Assembly (NCBI GenBank): GCA_027563935.2
Contig: CM050450.1
Coordinates: forward strand, 92,688,439 to 92,752,438
Length of the DNA stretch: 64,000 nt
From: Costus lasius
Taxonomy: Eukaryota; Streptophyta; Magnoliopsida; Zingiberales; Costaceae
Direction: 5' to 3'
Each line of letters begins with the position of its first letter. The stretch's first letter is position 1. Position numbers and translations under genes: made by a program. Positions 31,820-44,288 of the stretch are shown one piece after another. Below the pieces are notes generated by a model. The model ran no database searches. It saw nothing but the letters and a program-made list of their open reading frames with translations, and was not told the DNA's origin.

Positions 31820-32771
31820 ATGGCAAATAATCAGAGAACATTGAGGGACTATGCAGCCCCCTAACCCACGAGAAATTCATTCCAGCATTGCTAGACCCGC
31901 CATCGAAGCAAATAACTTCGAAATTAAACCTGGTTTTATCTCCATGATCCAACAGAATCAGTTTAGAGGATCTCCACTAGAAGATCCAAACTTGCATCTT
32001 TCTTTATTTTTAGAATTTTGTGATACTATTAAGATGAATGGAGTTTCTAATGATGCACTAAGACTATGGTTATTTCCTTTTTCACTCAGGGACCGGGCGA
32101 GGATATGGCTTCAATCGCAACCAACCGGAAACTTCACAACATGGGAGCATCTATCAAATTCCTTCTTGACAAAATATTTCCCTCCAGGCAAAACAATCCA
32201 ATTGAGAAATCAAATTACAAACTTTCAACAAAGAGATGGAGAGTCATTCAGTGAGGCCTGGGAGAGATTCAATGAATTACAGCGGAAATGTCCTCACCAT
32301 GGCATTGAAGATTGGAGTTTATTGCAAACTTTTTACTATGCTTTATCAAATAATACCAAATTAACTGTGGATGCTGCTGCAGGTGGAGCTCTTATGAGCA
32401 AAACACCTGATGATGCCTTCAGATTACTATAAGAGATGGCACTGAATCACAATTAATGGAATACCGAAAGAGGAGTACTTTACAAGCCTTCTCAAGGTAA
32501 GGGTCATGGTGATGAATGGCGATCCTTAGCAGAGAAGTTAGACTTTTTGTGTAGCAAGTTTAATTCTATGCAAACTGCTTCTGTTTCTGCTATCACCTGT
32601 GAAATTTGTGGAAATGATGGTCATACTGCTGAATATTGTAGAATAGTTGTTGATCAGGGTAATGAGCATGTGAATGCCATAGGGAATTATAATCAAAGTA
32701 GTCATAATGATCCCTATTCTAGTACATATAACCCTGGATGGAGAAATCACCCCAACCTTTCATGGAAAAAC
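31820..32771 (+). pseudogene. Gypsy element C gag, part 1
   Basis: Gag starts at the ATG at 31820 (MANNQRTLRDYAAP). An extra C in the run before AACCCACG (about 31853-31857) shifts the frame, after which the main frame reads from 31851 (SIARPAIEANNFEIKPG, LRNQITNFQQRDGESFSEAW, VDAAAGGALMS). TAA stops then occur at about 32430 (in place of a Glu codon) and about 32454 (in place of Gln). The zinc-knuckle-like CEICGNDGHTAEYC lies at about 32599-32640. Copia-3 interrupts it after NLSWKN; gag resumes at 41174. Confidence 0.88.
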
Positions 32772-35198
32772 TGTTAGGGAATACCGGGTGTAATTTAAAA
32801 TTTTTGCAGTCCTAGGATGCAGCGGAAGCATTACACCCGAAACATATTCCTTTGCCCAAGGATCCATGCGAGGGAGAACACAAGGATGTGACAAGGATAA
32901 TACCTCTATTGCTTGCTCGGTTCTTGAAGCCATGTTCGAAGACGATCAAGTGCTCGCCCTCTACAAGTATCCACGCGTCGACTCCTTGATCGTTGCTCCC
33001 ATCCACGCTTGGTGCTAGCCTCGGGAAGAGGGGATCACCTCTTGGAATCTCCTTCTTCTTCCTCCTTGTTCCTCACGCCAACAAGTCTCCAAGCAATAGT
33101 GACTCTCTGCCTCACAAGATGACGAAGAAGAGAAGTGGCGCATACAAGAAGAGAGGTGGCTGAAAAGCAAGAAACTTGTTCAACTCCAAGTTGAAGTATC
33201 CTTGCTTTGCTTGAATTCATCACCAAAGAGGGGCGCATACCCCCTTCTTTTATTGCCTCCAAGGCTTAGCCGCCTTTCCCTCTTTCCATGTTTGCACTAG
33301 GCGCAATTCCAACTAGGAATTACCCTAAGAAATCAGCCACCTCATCCCTCTAATTGGCGCAAGAACAAGTCCAAGATGGATTTGAATCACTTGCCAAATT
33401 AAGAGATGTAATTTGAGTTCTAATCATATTAGGACTTCCTTATTCACTTGGCCGAAACCTTGCTTGAATCAATCAAGCAATTCACGCCAAAAATAATGTC
33501 CTAGGCATCCATGAAAATACCAATTGAGGAAACCCAATTGTATTAGGATTCAATCTCTCCCTTTGACACAATTTCCATAATAGAATTATGCGTATGCGCC
33601 TATAGAGATTCCTTCTCCTATTAGGATTCAATTGCTTCTCCCACAAGGATTTAAACAATGCCATATGCGCCAATTCCATATGTGGAATTAATCCATGCGC
33701 CATATTCTTATTCCAACATCCATTAGGCGTTAATTCCATAGATGGAATTATATCATGCGCCCTAAGTGGATCCAACATCAATTAGGATTCAATTAGATTT
33801 AATCCACAATCCCCTATTGGATTTGGATCTTAATGCTAATTGTGAATCTTGAATTAAATCCTTATTGGATTAGGATTTGTGCCCAACCCAATGGGCCTCA
33901 TCCAAAACCAATTCCTATTAGGATTTGAATCCTAGTTGGATCATAACTTGCGCCCAATATAATGGGCCTTGTCTAGATCCAATTCCTCTTAGGATTTGAA
34001 TCCTAATTAGATTAGGATTCCAATTCCTAATCGGATTAGGACTCCAATTCTTAATTGGATTAGGATTCTCATTCTTGATTGAATCCTTGTTGGATTAGGA
34101 GTCCAACTCCTAATTGGATTAGGACATGCACCCAACTACCTTGGGCCTTATCCTAATTTTAATCCTTGTTGGGCTTAGGAGTCCAACTCCTTAATTTGAT
34201 TTAGGACATGCGCCCATCCATGGGCTTAATCCAAATCCAAATTGAACCCTTAGGAGTCCAACTCCTTATTATGAACCTTTCTTGGACTTAGAATAAACTC
34301 AAATAAATATTCCAAGATTTATAGATCAATATACAACGATCAAGAGTCTATTGCGTGTGACCCCGTAGGATCCATATGACGATGGCAATGATGATAGAAT
34401 CATCATAAGTAGTGAGGGGTATCTAGCAACACATCACTACTACCCATGTGATAGGATTAAAGTCATATGGCAACAACTCCCTAACAAGCAACGAGGATTC
34501 CCATTGCATTATAGATCCCTTTGCCTAAACTGATATCCTGCCATTGGATTAGTCTCAAGTTTATCAATCCAATGCATTGGTCATGACTCAACTAGTGTTG
34601 CCACACATTCCTGTCATGCACCAATAAGGTGGGGCACCCCCGAGTGGATATCATGCTTCCAATAAGGAAGGGGCAAATCCTACTATTGGTCATCCATGTC
34701 TCTACATGACTTATGACATGCCCAATGATAGTCGTTTTGGTCTCCCAATTACAGAGAGACGTAAGACTGCATCAAAGCATACCCATCATCAAATCTAGAC
34801 ATGAATACCTCAAGTCTAAGGATCAATGCAGACCTCTTGCATGTGAGATTGACTTGTTGACTAGACAAGTCAATCCTCACGGTGGATCACTCCAGTGCAT
34901 CCAATGCACCTGTATGCCTGTGTTACTGTGCCCCGCACTTAACCAGCCCATACACCAATCTCACATGTACCAAATCCGTCCCATATCTGCTAAGGTCCCT
35001 TGACTGGGGATAGCTTATGATAATGGATCCAATCCAAACTCCTGGGACATTATTTATGCAACTCTATACATCAACGCAGGTAGAGAAGTCTGCATAATAA
35101 CGACCAGGCCTCTATAAAGAATAACAATTCCATCAAAGTACATTCAAACAATGCCCGACCATGTCCATACATTGGTCTGTAGGGCATAAACACTAACA
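32772..35198 (-). repeat. 3' LTR of copia-3
   Basis: The left end (plus strand) is TGTTAGGGAATACCGGG and the right end CACTAACA. It contains a GGATTAGG/CCTAAT-rich array at 33785-34290 and, near 34412-34440, the conserved AGTGAGGGGTATCTAGCAAC block shared with the other copia LTRs. A GATGAT-AGA-ATCATC hairpin lies next to it. Confidence 0.9.
33785..34290. repeat. CCTAAT/ATTAGG palindrome array, copia-3 left LTR
   Basis: This is a degenerate array built from TTGGATTAGGA and TCCTAATT units in alternating orientation, giving palindromes such as CCTAATCGGATTAGG (34026-34040) and AGGAGTCCAACTCCTAATTG. The equivalent in the right LTR is 39765-40270. Confidence 0.75.
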
Positions 35199-35209
35199 AT
35201 CTCCCACTT
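35199..35209 (-). promoter_or_regulatory. Polypurine tract, copia-3
   Basis: On the minus strand AAGTGGGAGAT adjoins the 3' LTR, identical to the tract of the younger copia elements. Confidence 0.8.
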
Positions 35210-35219
35210 GCACTAAGAC

Positions 35220-37380
35220 CAAGGGCAACTGATGTTAGTCAGTTCCAATGTCTCTAGTATGACCCATTTAGCTTCCGCTGTGCCAGAGGCTATGTCAGTG
35301 GGTTTCTCCAGATTGCTATATGTGTTTATTTTAACAAATTTGATCATCATCCTTATCCATGATCTCTAAGATCAGATGATATGCTGCAGTACATACTTGA
35401 GTACTAAGTTCCTTCACTTATGCTATGGCCCCAGTAAGAACTATACTGGACCATCAAGCACCAGGAATTAAATCATGTTCAAATGAATGAAACTGCTTCC
35501 TTGGCTGCCACAAGAAGCTGCAATGTACTCAGCTTTAATTGTAGAATTTGACACTGTGGTTTGTCTAATGCTCTTCCAACACACCACACCACAATAAGGC
35601 AAAGTGCAAATCCTGATTGTGATCAATAGTCATTAGACTGGAACGAAATATCAGTGTACCCTTGTGCACAAAATTCTTCCTCTCAATTAAAGACTAGACC
35701 TCAATCCTTTATACTTCCCAAGTATAAAAGGATTGCTATCACAGCTATCCAGTGTTAAACACTAGGATTTGATTGAAACTTGCTGGCCATGCTCCAAGCA
35801 TTTGCCACAAATGGTCTTGTGCACTATGCACAAAACATAATCTATCCTGTACCCAATGCAACAGGATTTTAGACCCATGTTATTACTCTCCAGCTGTGTC
35901 ATAGGACATAGCATCCTTGTGAGAGTCAGACCATATCTCTCTGGAAGGTATCAATATTTGGAATCATCCAATATAAGCCTCTCTAGAAACTCTTGGATGA
36001 ATATAGATTGACTAAAGGGCAATGACTTTCTTAGATCTCTATCTTTAGATCCTCAAGCCTAGGATGTAGGCATCATTCCCTAGATCATTCTTCTTGAAAT
36101 ACTTATCAAGCCTAGACTTCACCATGTGAAGAGCTGAGATATCATTCCATGTGAGGAGAATATCATCAATCATCTAGAACAAGAAATACTATTAAGGTGC
36201 TCCCACTGATCTTCTTGTAAACACAAGTTCTTTTCAACATGCTTGTATAAGACCATGCATATCCTTACGGCCTTTGTATGAAAACCTTTCAGCTATTTCC
36301 ATATGGACATACTCTTGTAGACATCCATTAGGAAAAGCAATTTTCAACATGCCATAACAGAGAATGCAACAAGTAGATACCTAATGGACTCAAACAAAGC
36401 TTCTGGTGAAAAATTTCTTCACTATCCACCCAATGGATTTGCTTGAAGTTTCTGTTCACCAGCTTGCCTTTACGGTAACAATGTTACCTTCCATGTCTAT
36501 CTTCCTAGAAGATCCATTTACATCCTATGGGTATAACCCCTTTGGCGGCTCATCCAAGTCCCAGACTTGATCAGCAGACATGGAGTCCATTACGGTTCTC
36601 ATGGCGCTTAGCCATGTCCTGGAATCTGGTCCACTGACCTCTTCCATTTCATCATAAGTCTTAGGTTCATCCCAGATGAAAAATTCGTCATGCCCAGCAT
36701 TTCGAATCCATCCAGACTTATGTCGTTCCTGTGTTACTTGAACCTCAGGTTGACTTTCCACCTATATGTGAGATTCTACTCTTCATTTGTGTCAAAATGT
36801 ATTGTGGTTGATTCTGGACCTTGTCCCAATCAAATCTACTCCCACTAGCTTCTTTCAAAGAAGTATCTCCTTAAGAAAGACAGCAGTATCGAGCAACAAA
36901 TATTTTGTTCTCCCTGGGATAGAAATAGCACCCTTCAGTGCCCCCACAAACATATACTTTTGAGATCACTGCATATTACATTCCCAATTCCATTGAAGAA
37001 ATGGGATATTTGCATTTTGCAACTCAAAAGCTAACTTAGACACTTTTTTATGGAGTGGCAGTACATCTGTTTGCATGGCATCATAGTACTATATTTGCAT
37101 GACTATTCAAAGATGGAACCACATCCAATGTGTTCCTCTTTCTTTCTTTAAAATTCACCACACAGTGGTGTTCTAAGTAAGCTGTGAGATAACCCCACAC
37201 TCCTTATGACAGTCATCAAATTCTCCACTAATCACCTTGATCCAATCAAAGTGCTTTAATAGATCCTCCAATTTGACTCAATACTTCATTTGTGAACTTC
37301 TTGGATTTCTCCAAAGTTCTTAGGTTGGATTAAGGCATACCCACACCTTATGAAAAAGTGTCAAACTCAACATAGAAATA
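35220..37380 (-). pseudogene. Copia-3 pol remnant (RNase H, RT, part of integrase)
   Basis: Minus-strand frames with many stops and indels follow the pol of the other copia elements backwards, from RNase H (35230 region) through RT to integrase (near 37320). The best piece is 36525-36761 (SGPDSRTWLSAMRTVMDSMS and then ADQVWDLDEPP, matching SGPESARWLEAMRAEMDSMS in copia-1). Upstream of about 37380 the sequence jumps directly into leader sequence, so the integrase N-terminus, protease and gag were deleted. No functional protein can come from it. Confidence 0.82.
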
Positions 37381-38746
37381 AGTGAGTAGGATCCTAATTT
37401 CACATGAGGTCTCCGCAACTCACGAGGGTGAGTTGGGATGCACAGAGAGTCTCATGCTTCCTTAGGTAGGCATGCCAGCCAATTGTGCCGTGCACAACTC
37501 CTCTTAGTTAAGACAGACTAGGCGCCTTGTGTCCAACGAGGGCTGCATATAGCACAGAACCCTATTCTCTCAACAGCTGCCTCTAGTGATTCATCATGTC
37601 AGTGACATATGAAAAACTAGTCAAGTCTGATCCTAACCGTTATGCCCAGGGTCAACGAGTTTCCTTGCGAAGGCGCGCCCGGTTAAAACGGACTGGGGAA
37701 ACCATTGGGACCACACACCTCCTAAAGATAAGTGGGTGTGTCCCACGAGGGTGGGAAACAGTTCACAACACCACCGATCGATAGTTTGATGAGGGCTACG
37801 CGTTAGATGGCTACCGACTTGATATTTCGATGAGAGTTTTTGCATGTTTATTTTATTCTTTTCTAGCATGCAGTTTTCCTATGGTATAACAGCAAAGGAA
37901 AAACATCACAGGTATGCCCAGAATAATAAACCATCACAGGCATGCTAGTTTGGTCGATATGGTCATAGCCCTTTTCATACACATAACTTGTCACGAGCCA
38001 TGTGACATGTTATCGTGCATCCAAGGGTTGCAAGTCCCCTTAGTAGATCAGCCCATGCCAGAAGCCGAAACCATGTGTCCTTCCTTCAGCCACAAGCCCA
38101 TCACCATGCTTCCAAAGCTGGCGCCAATTTTGACTCCGGTAAAAGAAGACTCCTTGTTGTCAAGATGAAGTCTTAACCTATCTTCTAATTCTACATCTAT
38201 TCTAAAACAAGATGAAAAATCTTTACACCAAGATAGGGAGAAAACCACACGCAGGTGGAAAGAGATTTTACAAGCATTCATCACAAGTGGAAACATGCTT
38301 CCACATCACAACACAGGAGGGCACTCGCTATGACCATATCAACCCAATCAAGTGGCGCATGTAAAATTTGAAACTCCAGAAAAATCAAATTTTAGCACCT
38401 TATGCGCAACATCATCCAAAGCACTCTCTTAACCAAATTTATGCTAAAATTTAGATCAAGTTCCATGATGATTTCATAGACCCTATCAGCTGGCAGTTTT
38501 ATCAGATCAAGAGACCCGGCCAGTCCGAAGACACAATGCCCGTCCTACTTGACAAAACCACGTGCGCCTTTGGTCTTAAATCAATCATAAACAAAATCCA
38601 AATTTCGGCCACAAAGATGAGAAGAGAGGTTTGGATGAAAACGCTTTCTACGTGAAACGTGCATGGATAGAAGAAAAATTTTCCAAAACATTTTTCACAC
38701 AAGCAAACGTACACCTTGTGTTTCTCGCAAGTAGCTTTGATACCAC
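37381..38746 (-). other. Copia-3 leader
   Basis: This non-coding region is partly alignable to the leaders of the younger copia elements (GGATCC...GGTCTCCGC near 37388-37416). It retains a CCCAC-GAGG-GTGGG hairpin at 37742-37755, in the place of leader hairpin 1, and an AACTCAC-GAGG-GTGAGTT hairpin near 37418. The CTGCGA trio was not found. Confidence 0.55.
38734..38745 (-). promoter_or_regulatory. Primer binding site, copia-3
   Basis: On the minus strand TGGTATCAAAGC, one change from the usual TGGTATCAGAGC, lies 1 nt from the 5' LTR. Confidence 0.82.
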
Positions 38747-41173
38747 TGTTAGGGAATACCAGGTGTAATTTAAAATTTTTGCAGTCCTAGGACGCAGCGG
38801 AAGCATTACACCCGAAACATATTCCTTTGCCCAAGGATCCATGCGAGGGAGAACACAAGGATGTGACAAGGATAATACCTCTATTGCTTGCTCGGTTCTT
38901 GAAGCCATGTTCGAAGACGATCAAGTGCTCGCCCTCTACAAGTATCCACGCGTTGACACCTTGATCGTTGCTCCCTTCCATGCTTGGTGCTAGCCTCGGG
39001 AAGAGAAGATCACCTCTTGGAATCTCCTTCTTCTTCCTCCTTGTTCCTCACGCCAACAAGTCTCCAAGCAATGGTGACTCTCGGCCTCACAAGATGATGA
39101 AGAAGAGAAGTGGCGCATACAAGAAGAGAGGTGGCTGAAAAGCAAGAAACTTGTTCAACTCCAAGTTGAAGTATCCTTGCTTTGCTTGAATTCATCACCA
39201 AAGAGGGGCGCATTCCCTCTTCTTTTATAGCCTCCAAGGCTTAGCCACCTTTCCCTCTTTCCATGTTTGCACTAGGCGCAATTCCAACTAGGAATTGCCC
39301 TAAGAAATCAGCCACCTCATCCCTCTAATTGGCGCAAGAACAAGTCCAAGATGGATTTGAATCACTTGCCAAATTAAGAGATGTAATTTGAGTTCTAATC
39401 ATATTAGGACTTCCTTATTCACTTGGCCGAAACCTTGCTTGAATCAATCAAGCAATTCATGCCAAAAATAATGTCCTAGTCGTCCAAGAAAATACCAATT
39501 AAGGAAACCCAATTGTATTAGGATTCAATCTCTCCCTTTGACACAATTTCCATAATAGAATTATGCATATGTGCCTAGAGAGATTCCTTCTCCTATTAGG
39601 ATTCAATTGCTTCTCCCACAAGGATTCAAACAATGCCATATGCGCCAATTCCATATGTGGAATTAATCCATGTGCCATATGCTTATTCCAACATCCATTA
39701 GGCGTTAATTCCATAGATGGAATTATATCATGCGCCCTAAGTGGATCCAACATCAATTAAGATTCAATTAGATTTAATCCACAATCCCCTATTGGATTTG
39801 GATCTTAATGCTAATTATGAATCTTGAATTAAATCCTTATTGGATTAGGATTTGCGCCCAACCCAATGGGCCTCATCCAAAACCAATTCCTATTAGGATT
39901 TGAATCCTAGTTGGATCATAACTTGCGCCCAAGATAATGGGACATGTCTAGATCCAATTCCTCTTAGGATTTGAATCCCAATTAGATTAGGATTCCAACT
40001 CCTAATCGGATTAGGACTCCAATTCTTAATTGGATTAGGATTCTCATTCTTGATTGAATCCTTGTTGGATTAGGAGTCCAACTCCTAATTGGATTAGGAC
40101 ATGCACCCAACTACCTTGGGCCTTATCCTAATTTTAATCCTTGTTGGGCTTAGGAGTCCAACTCCTTAATTTGATTTAGGATATGCGCCCATCCATGGGC
40201 TTAATCCAAATCCAAATTGAACCCTTAGGAGTCCAACTCCTTATTATGAACCTTTCGTGGACTTAGAATAAACTCAAATAAATATTCCAAGATTTCTAGA
40301 TCAATATACAACGATCAAGAGTCTATTGCGTGTGACCCCGTAGGATCCATATGACGATGGCAATGATGATAGAATCATCATAAGTAGTGAGGGGTATCTA
40401 GCAACACATCACTACTACCCATGTGATAGGATTAAAGTCATATGGCAACAACTCCCTAACAAGCAACGAGGATTCCCATTGCATTATAGATCCCTTTGCC
40501 TAAACTGATATCCTGCCATTGGATTAGTCTCAAGTTTATCAATCCAATGCATTGGTCATGACTCAGCTAGTGTGGCCACACATTCCTGTAATGCACCAAT
40601 AAGGTGGGGCGCCCCCGAGTGGATATCATGCTTCCAATAAGGAAGGGGCAAATCCTACTATTGGTCATCCATGTCTCTACATGACTTATGACATGCCCAA
40701 TGACAGTCGTTTTGGTCTCCCAATTACAGAGAGACGTAAGACTGCATCAAAGCATACCCATCATCAAATCTAGACATGAATACCTCAAGTCTAAGGATCA
40801 ATGTAGACCTCTTGCATGTGAGATTGACTTGTTGACTAGACAAGTCAATCCTCACGGTGGATCACTCCAGTGCATCCAATGCACCTGTATGCCTGCGTTA
40901 CTGTGCCCCGCACTTAACCAGCCCATACACCAGTCTCACATGTACCAAAGCCATCCCATATCTGCTAAGGTACCTTGACTGGGGATAGCTTATGAGAATG
41001 GATCCAATCCAAACTCCTGGGACATTATATTTGCAACTCTATATATCAACGCAGGTAGAGAAGTTTGCATAATAACGACAATGCCTCTATAAAGAATAAC
41101 AATTCCATCAAAGTACATTCAAATAATGCCCGACCATGTCCATACACTGGTCTGTAGGGCATAAACACCAACA
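38747..41173 (-). repeat. 5' LTR of copia-3
   Basis: This is 2427 bp, the same ends and length as 32772-35198, with many single-base differences. The palindrome array lies at 39765-40270 and the conserved AGTGAGGGGTATCTAGC block near 40387. Confidence 0.9.
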
Positions 41174-41890
41174 AAAATAATAACAATGTAGGGGGAAACA
41201 CTGAAAACAAAGGTTATCAAAGACCAAACCAGAATCAAAATCAAAATAAGAATTCAAATATAGAATCTATGTTTGAAAAAATAATGGCCAGTCAAAATCA
41301 GTTTATGTTAAGTCAAGATAGAAAAATTGGAGCGTTTATGTCTAAGCAAGACCAACTCATGTCAAATCAAAATAGACAAATTGAAGAATTTAAGGAAAGT
41401 TTTTATCAAATCAACTCCAGATTGGAAAGAGTAGATGCCCACAACAAAATTCTTGAAATTCAGATTACCCAACATGCTAGTGTACCTTATAGACCCCCTG
41501 GGAAATTGCCTGCAAAACCTGAAATAAACCCTAGGGAGCACTATAATGCCATCATGACTAGAAGTGGGAAACAACTAGGAGAACCTAGAGGGAGGTTTGA
41601 AAACACTGAAAAAAGGCTTAATGATAATGAAGAGGAATTAGAGTTAGGAGAATCTTCTTCACATGAGGAACCCCAAACTTGTTTACCACCTCAAAAGTGT
41701 GACAAACCTAAAGGAGATGAATCATGTGAAAAAGACAATCCTAAACCTAATATGCCTGCTCCTTACCAGCCACCTATACCCTTTCCTCAAAGGTTGGTTC
41801 AGAATAAATTAGACAAAAAGTTTGGCAAATTCCTTGAAATCCTGAAATAGCTATATGTTAACATTCCATTTACTGAAGCTATTACTGAAA
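41174..41890 (+). pseudogene. Gypsy element C gag, part 2
   Basis: This continuation of gag after copia-3 is Asn/Gln-rich (YQRPNQNQNQNKNSN) and then reads SMFEKIMASQNQFMLSQDRK. A coiled-coil-like stretch follows, then ITQHASVPYRPPGKLPAKPE, a common C-terminal gag motif (YNAIMTRSGK) and an acidic linker. A TAG follows FLEILK (41848-41850). Similarity resumes (LYVNIPFTEAITEM) up to the solo LTR at 41891. Confidence 0.88.
41886..41890. repeat. Target site duplication TGAAA, solo LTR left
   Basis: TGAAA is repeated at 43565-43569. Removing the LTR and one copy restores the gag-protease reading EMPSYAKF. Confidence 0.92.
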
Positions 41891-43564
41891 TGAAAGGGGG
41901 GGGGGGGAAACCCTAATTCAGGCGCATATAAAATTTTTCATGGGCGAAAACAAGGGTTTCATGAAGTTCGTATGGCATGAACATATGATCAACTATTAGT
42001 TCTTGCAATGAGAAGATAGGATGTTACCATGGCCATTATTTGGATGGCGACTTGGAAGAATATAGAGGGCGAGCGGCTCTCCTCCAAAGCAGTCACACAC
42101 AAGGTGACGATGGCTACTCCCTTTTCTTCTTTGTGCTAGCAAAGTTCCAAGGTGTCCTTCAACGTGTAGGAGAAGATGAGATGTTCTTCTTCTTGGCTAA
42201 GCGAAAACTCTCTACCTCTTCTCTTTCGTGGAGCCTCGACACACACACGAGAGGAGAAGCATTCATTCGAGAGAGAGGGAGGCGTTGAGGCGTTATCCAA
42301 CGTGGGAACGCTTATGGCTTCCAAAAATAGAAAGTCATCAAGCCATGCGCCCATGTTTTTGAACCAACCAAAACGTCTTCTCACTTTGAACCATGCGTTC
42401 ACTTATGTGAACCGGTTCTATTGCATTTGGTTCAAAGACCAAATCAAACCAAGCCATGGTCTAGATCTCATATGAACTAGATGGCTCAAGATCTAACCAC
42501 ACATCTCTTGATGCTCTTGATCTCATCGATCAAGCATCAATTCTCTCGATCGAAGCTTACCGATCTCAAGCCCTAATCAATCAAACATGATCAGACCAGA
42601 TCTCACTTCCAATCAGAGTTTAAACTCCTTTAAATTGAACCAAAACCATTCAGTCCACACGATCTGACATAAGTAAGCCATATCATCAAATTGTGCGACC
42701 CTAAGGGTTTCCTTCAATGTCGGTAACGATAACTTACGTTATCACGATCAGAGAGGGGTATCTAGCAACACATCACTGTCTCCCGATATGAAGGAAAGAG
42801 TCTTCCAAGACTACACCCAAACCATAGCACAAGTGTGAATCCAATTCACTTGACATACATGTTTCCTTTGCCACTGGATGTTCTTATTGGACAAGCGTGT
42901 CAAGCCTGTAATTCCAATATGATGAAAATGATTAGATCAGATGAACATAGTCATCTGGGTATGGCCATACACTTTCTCAATCATCTCATCCAGGGGGCCC
43001 CTTTAGAACATCACACTCCAACAAGGAGAGGCAATCCTATATCTATCACTAGTGTCCTAACATGACTCATGCTCATTATCCAAGATAATCTATAACCATT
43101 ATATTTCAAATGATATTGAATTACCTCAAGACAATGCCAATCATCATTTAGAAACACAAGCGATCTCAAGTCAGAGGAAATATGCCACTTGCTTGCATAT
43201 AAGGATTATTCACATTGTGACAAACAATTGAATATCCTAAGTAGGGTCTGTCCAGTACATCCAATGCACCTATGTGTCTACATCTTATTCCATGCTCGAA
43301 GCACCCTATAAGATTGGAACACATATTAGTCTCAATCATATCAAGGCTGTCTCATGTTCACCAAGATATCTCGACTAAGGACAATGCTAATGTCAGCCAA
43401 GCTGAACACCATTGAGACATTATTCAGAAGTATACATAACAGCAGCAGATAATGTAACAACCTGAATAACAACCATTGCATTTATAAACTTATACATAGT
43501 TTATACATGATACTGAAATCATCCCAAAGGCCTCAAACATTAGCCTTAAGGGCATACCCCAACA
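41891..43564 (-). mobile_element. Solo copia LTR
   Basis: This single 1674-bp LTR of the copia-1/2/4 family is on the minus strand (TGTTGGGGTATGCCC at 43564), flanked by a perfect TSD and with no internal region. It was most likely left by recombination between two LTRs. The U5 end is unusual: it contains a run of 12 G at about 41896-41907. The conserved hairpin at 42728-42743 has the GTAA loop, while AGTGA has decayed to AGAGA. Confidence 0.93.
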
Positions 43565-44288
43565 TGAAATGCCATCTTATGCAAAATTTTTAAAGGAGAT
43601 TTTGTCTAACAAAAGGAAATTAGATGATTATGGTACTTGCATGGTTACTCTAACTGAAGATTGTAGTGCAGTCATTCAAAATAAACTGCCACCTAAACTG
43701 AAGGATCCAGGTAGTTTTTCTATACCATGTTCTATAGGCACTATGGCTTTTGACCGAGCCTTATGTGACTTAGGTGCAAGTGTTAATCTAATGCCTCTTT
43801 CCACTTACAGGAAACTGAATCTTGGAGAGCTAAAGCCTACATCTATATCCTTGCAGCTCACAGACTCATCGGTAAAGTATCCTGTAGGTATTTTGGAAAA
43901 TGTGCCAATGAAGATAGGTGAGTTTTTCATACCCGCTGATTTTGTAGTGTTAGACATGGAGGAAAATTCTAAAAATCCTATAATTCTTGGGAGACCACTA
44001 TTGGCCACTGCTAAGGGAAACATAGATGTGAAAGAGGGAAAGATTACTTTTGATATTTGTGACAACAAGATTGAATTTAATCTTAATGATTCATTGAACA
44101 AACTTTCATACTCAGGATCTTGTTGTGGTGTTGAAATATTTAATGATGATACTTATGATGTTTCAAGCTTATTTGATGAACCCTCAAATTCTAAAATTAA
44201 CAATTCTTCAGAGGATGTTGATAAAGGGATGCAGGAGAAGAAGAACAAAAATTCAAGAAGAAGGAGAAAAAAGGAGAAGAAGATCTAG
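43565..44288 (+). pseudogene. Gypsy element C protease
   Basis: An open frame from the gag C-terminus (PSYAKFLKEILSNKRKLDD) runs through the aspartic protease, with active-site motif LCDLGASVNLMP and the later PIILGRPLLATAKGNIDV. It ends in a basic tail (about 44250-44285, KKNKNSRRRRKKEKK) and a stop at 44286-44288. The protease itself looks intact and could cleave gag precursors in a virus-like particle. No reverse transcriptase follows, which is unusual for an Athila-like element. The catalytic fold is judged from motifs only. Confidence 0.85.

Larger units (their letters stand above)
32772..41173 (-). mobile_element. Copia-3: old, internally deleted copia element
   Basis: Two equal-length 2427-bp LTRs flank a 3548-bp internal region on the minus strand. 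It has a PPT and a PBS variant TGGTATCAAAGC. The 5-bp flanks AAAAC (32767-32771) and AAAAT (41174-41178) match at four of five positions, as expected for an ageing TSD. The LTRs show dozens of differences (roughly 97-98 percent identity), so it is older than copia-1, -2 and -4. Gag, protease and part of integrase are missing and pol is decayed. It is inserted in gag of element C. Confidence 0.9.
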
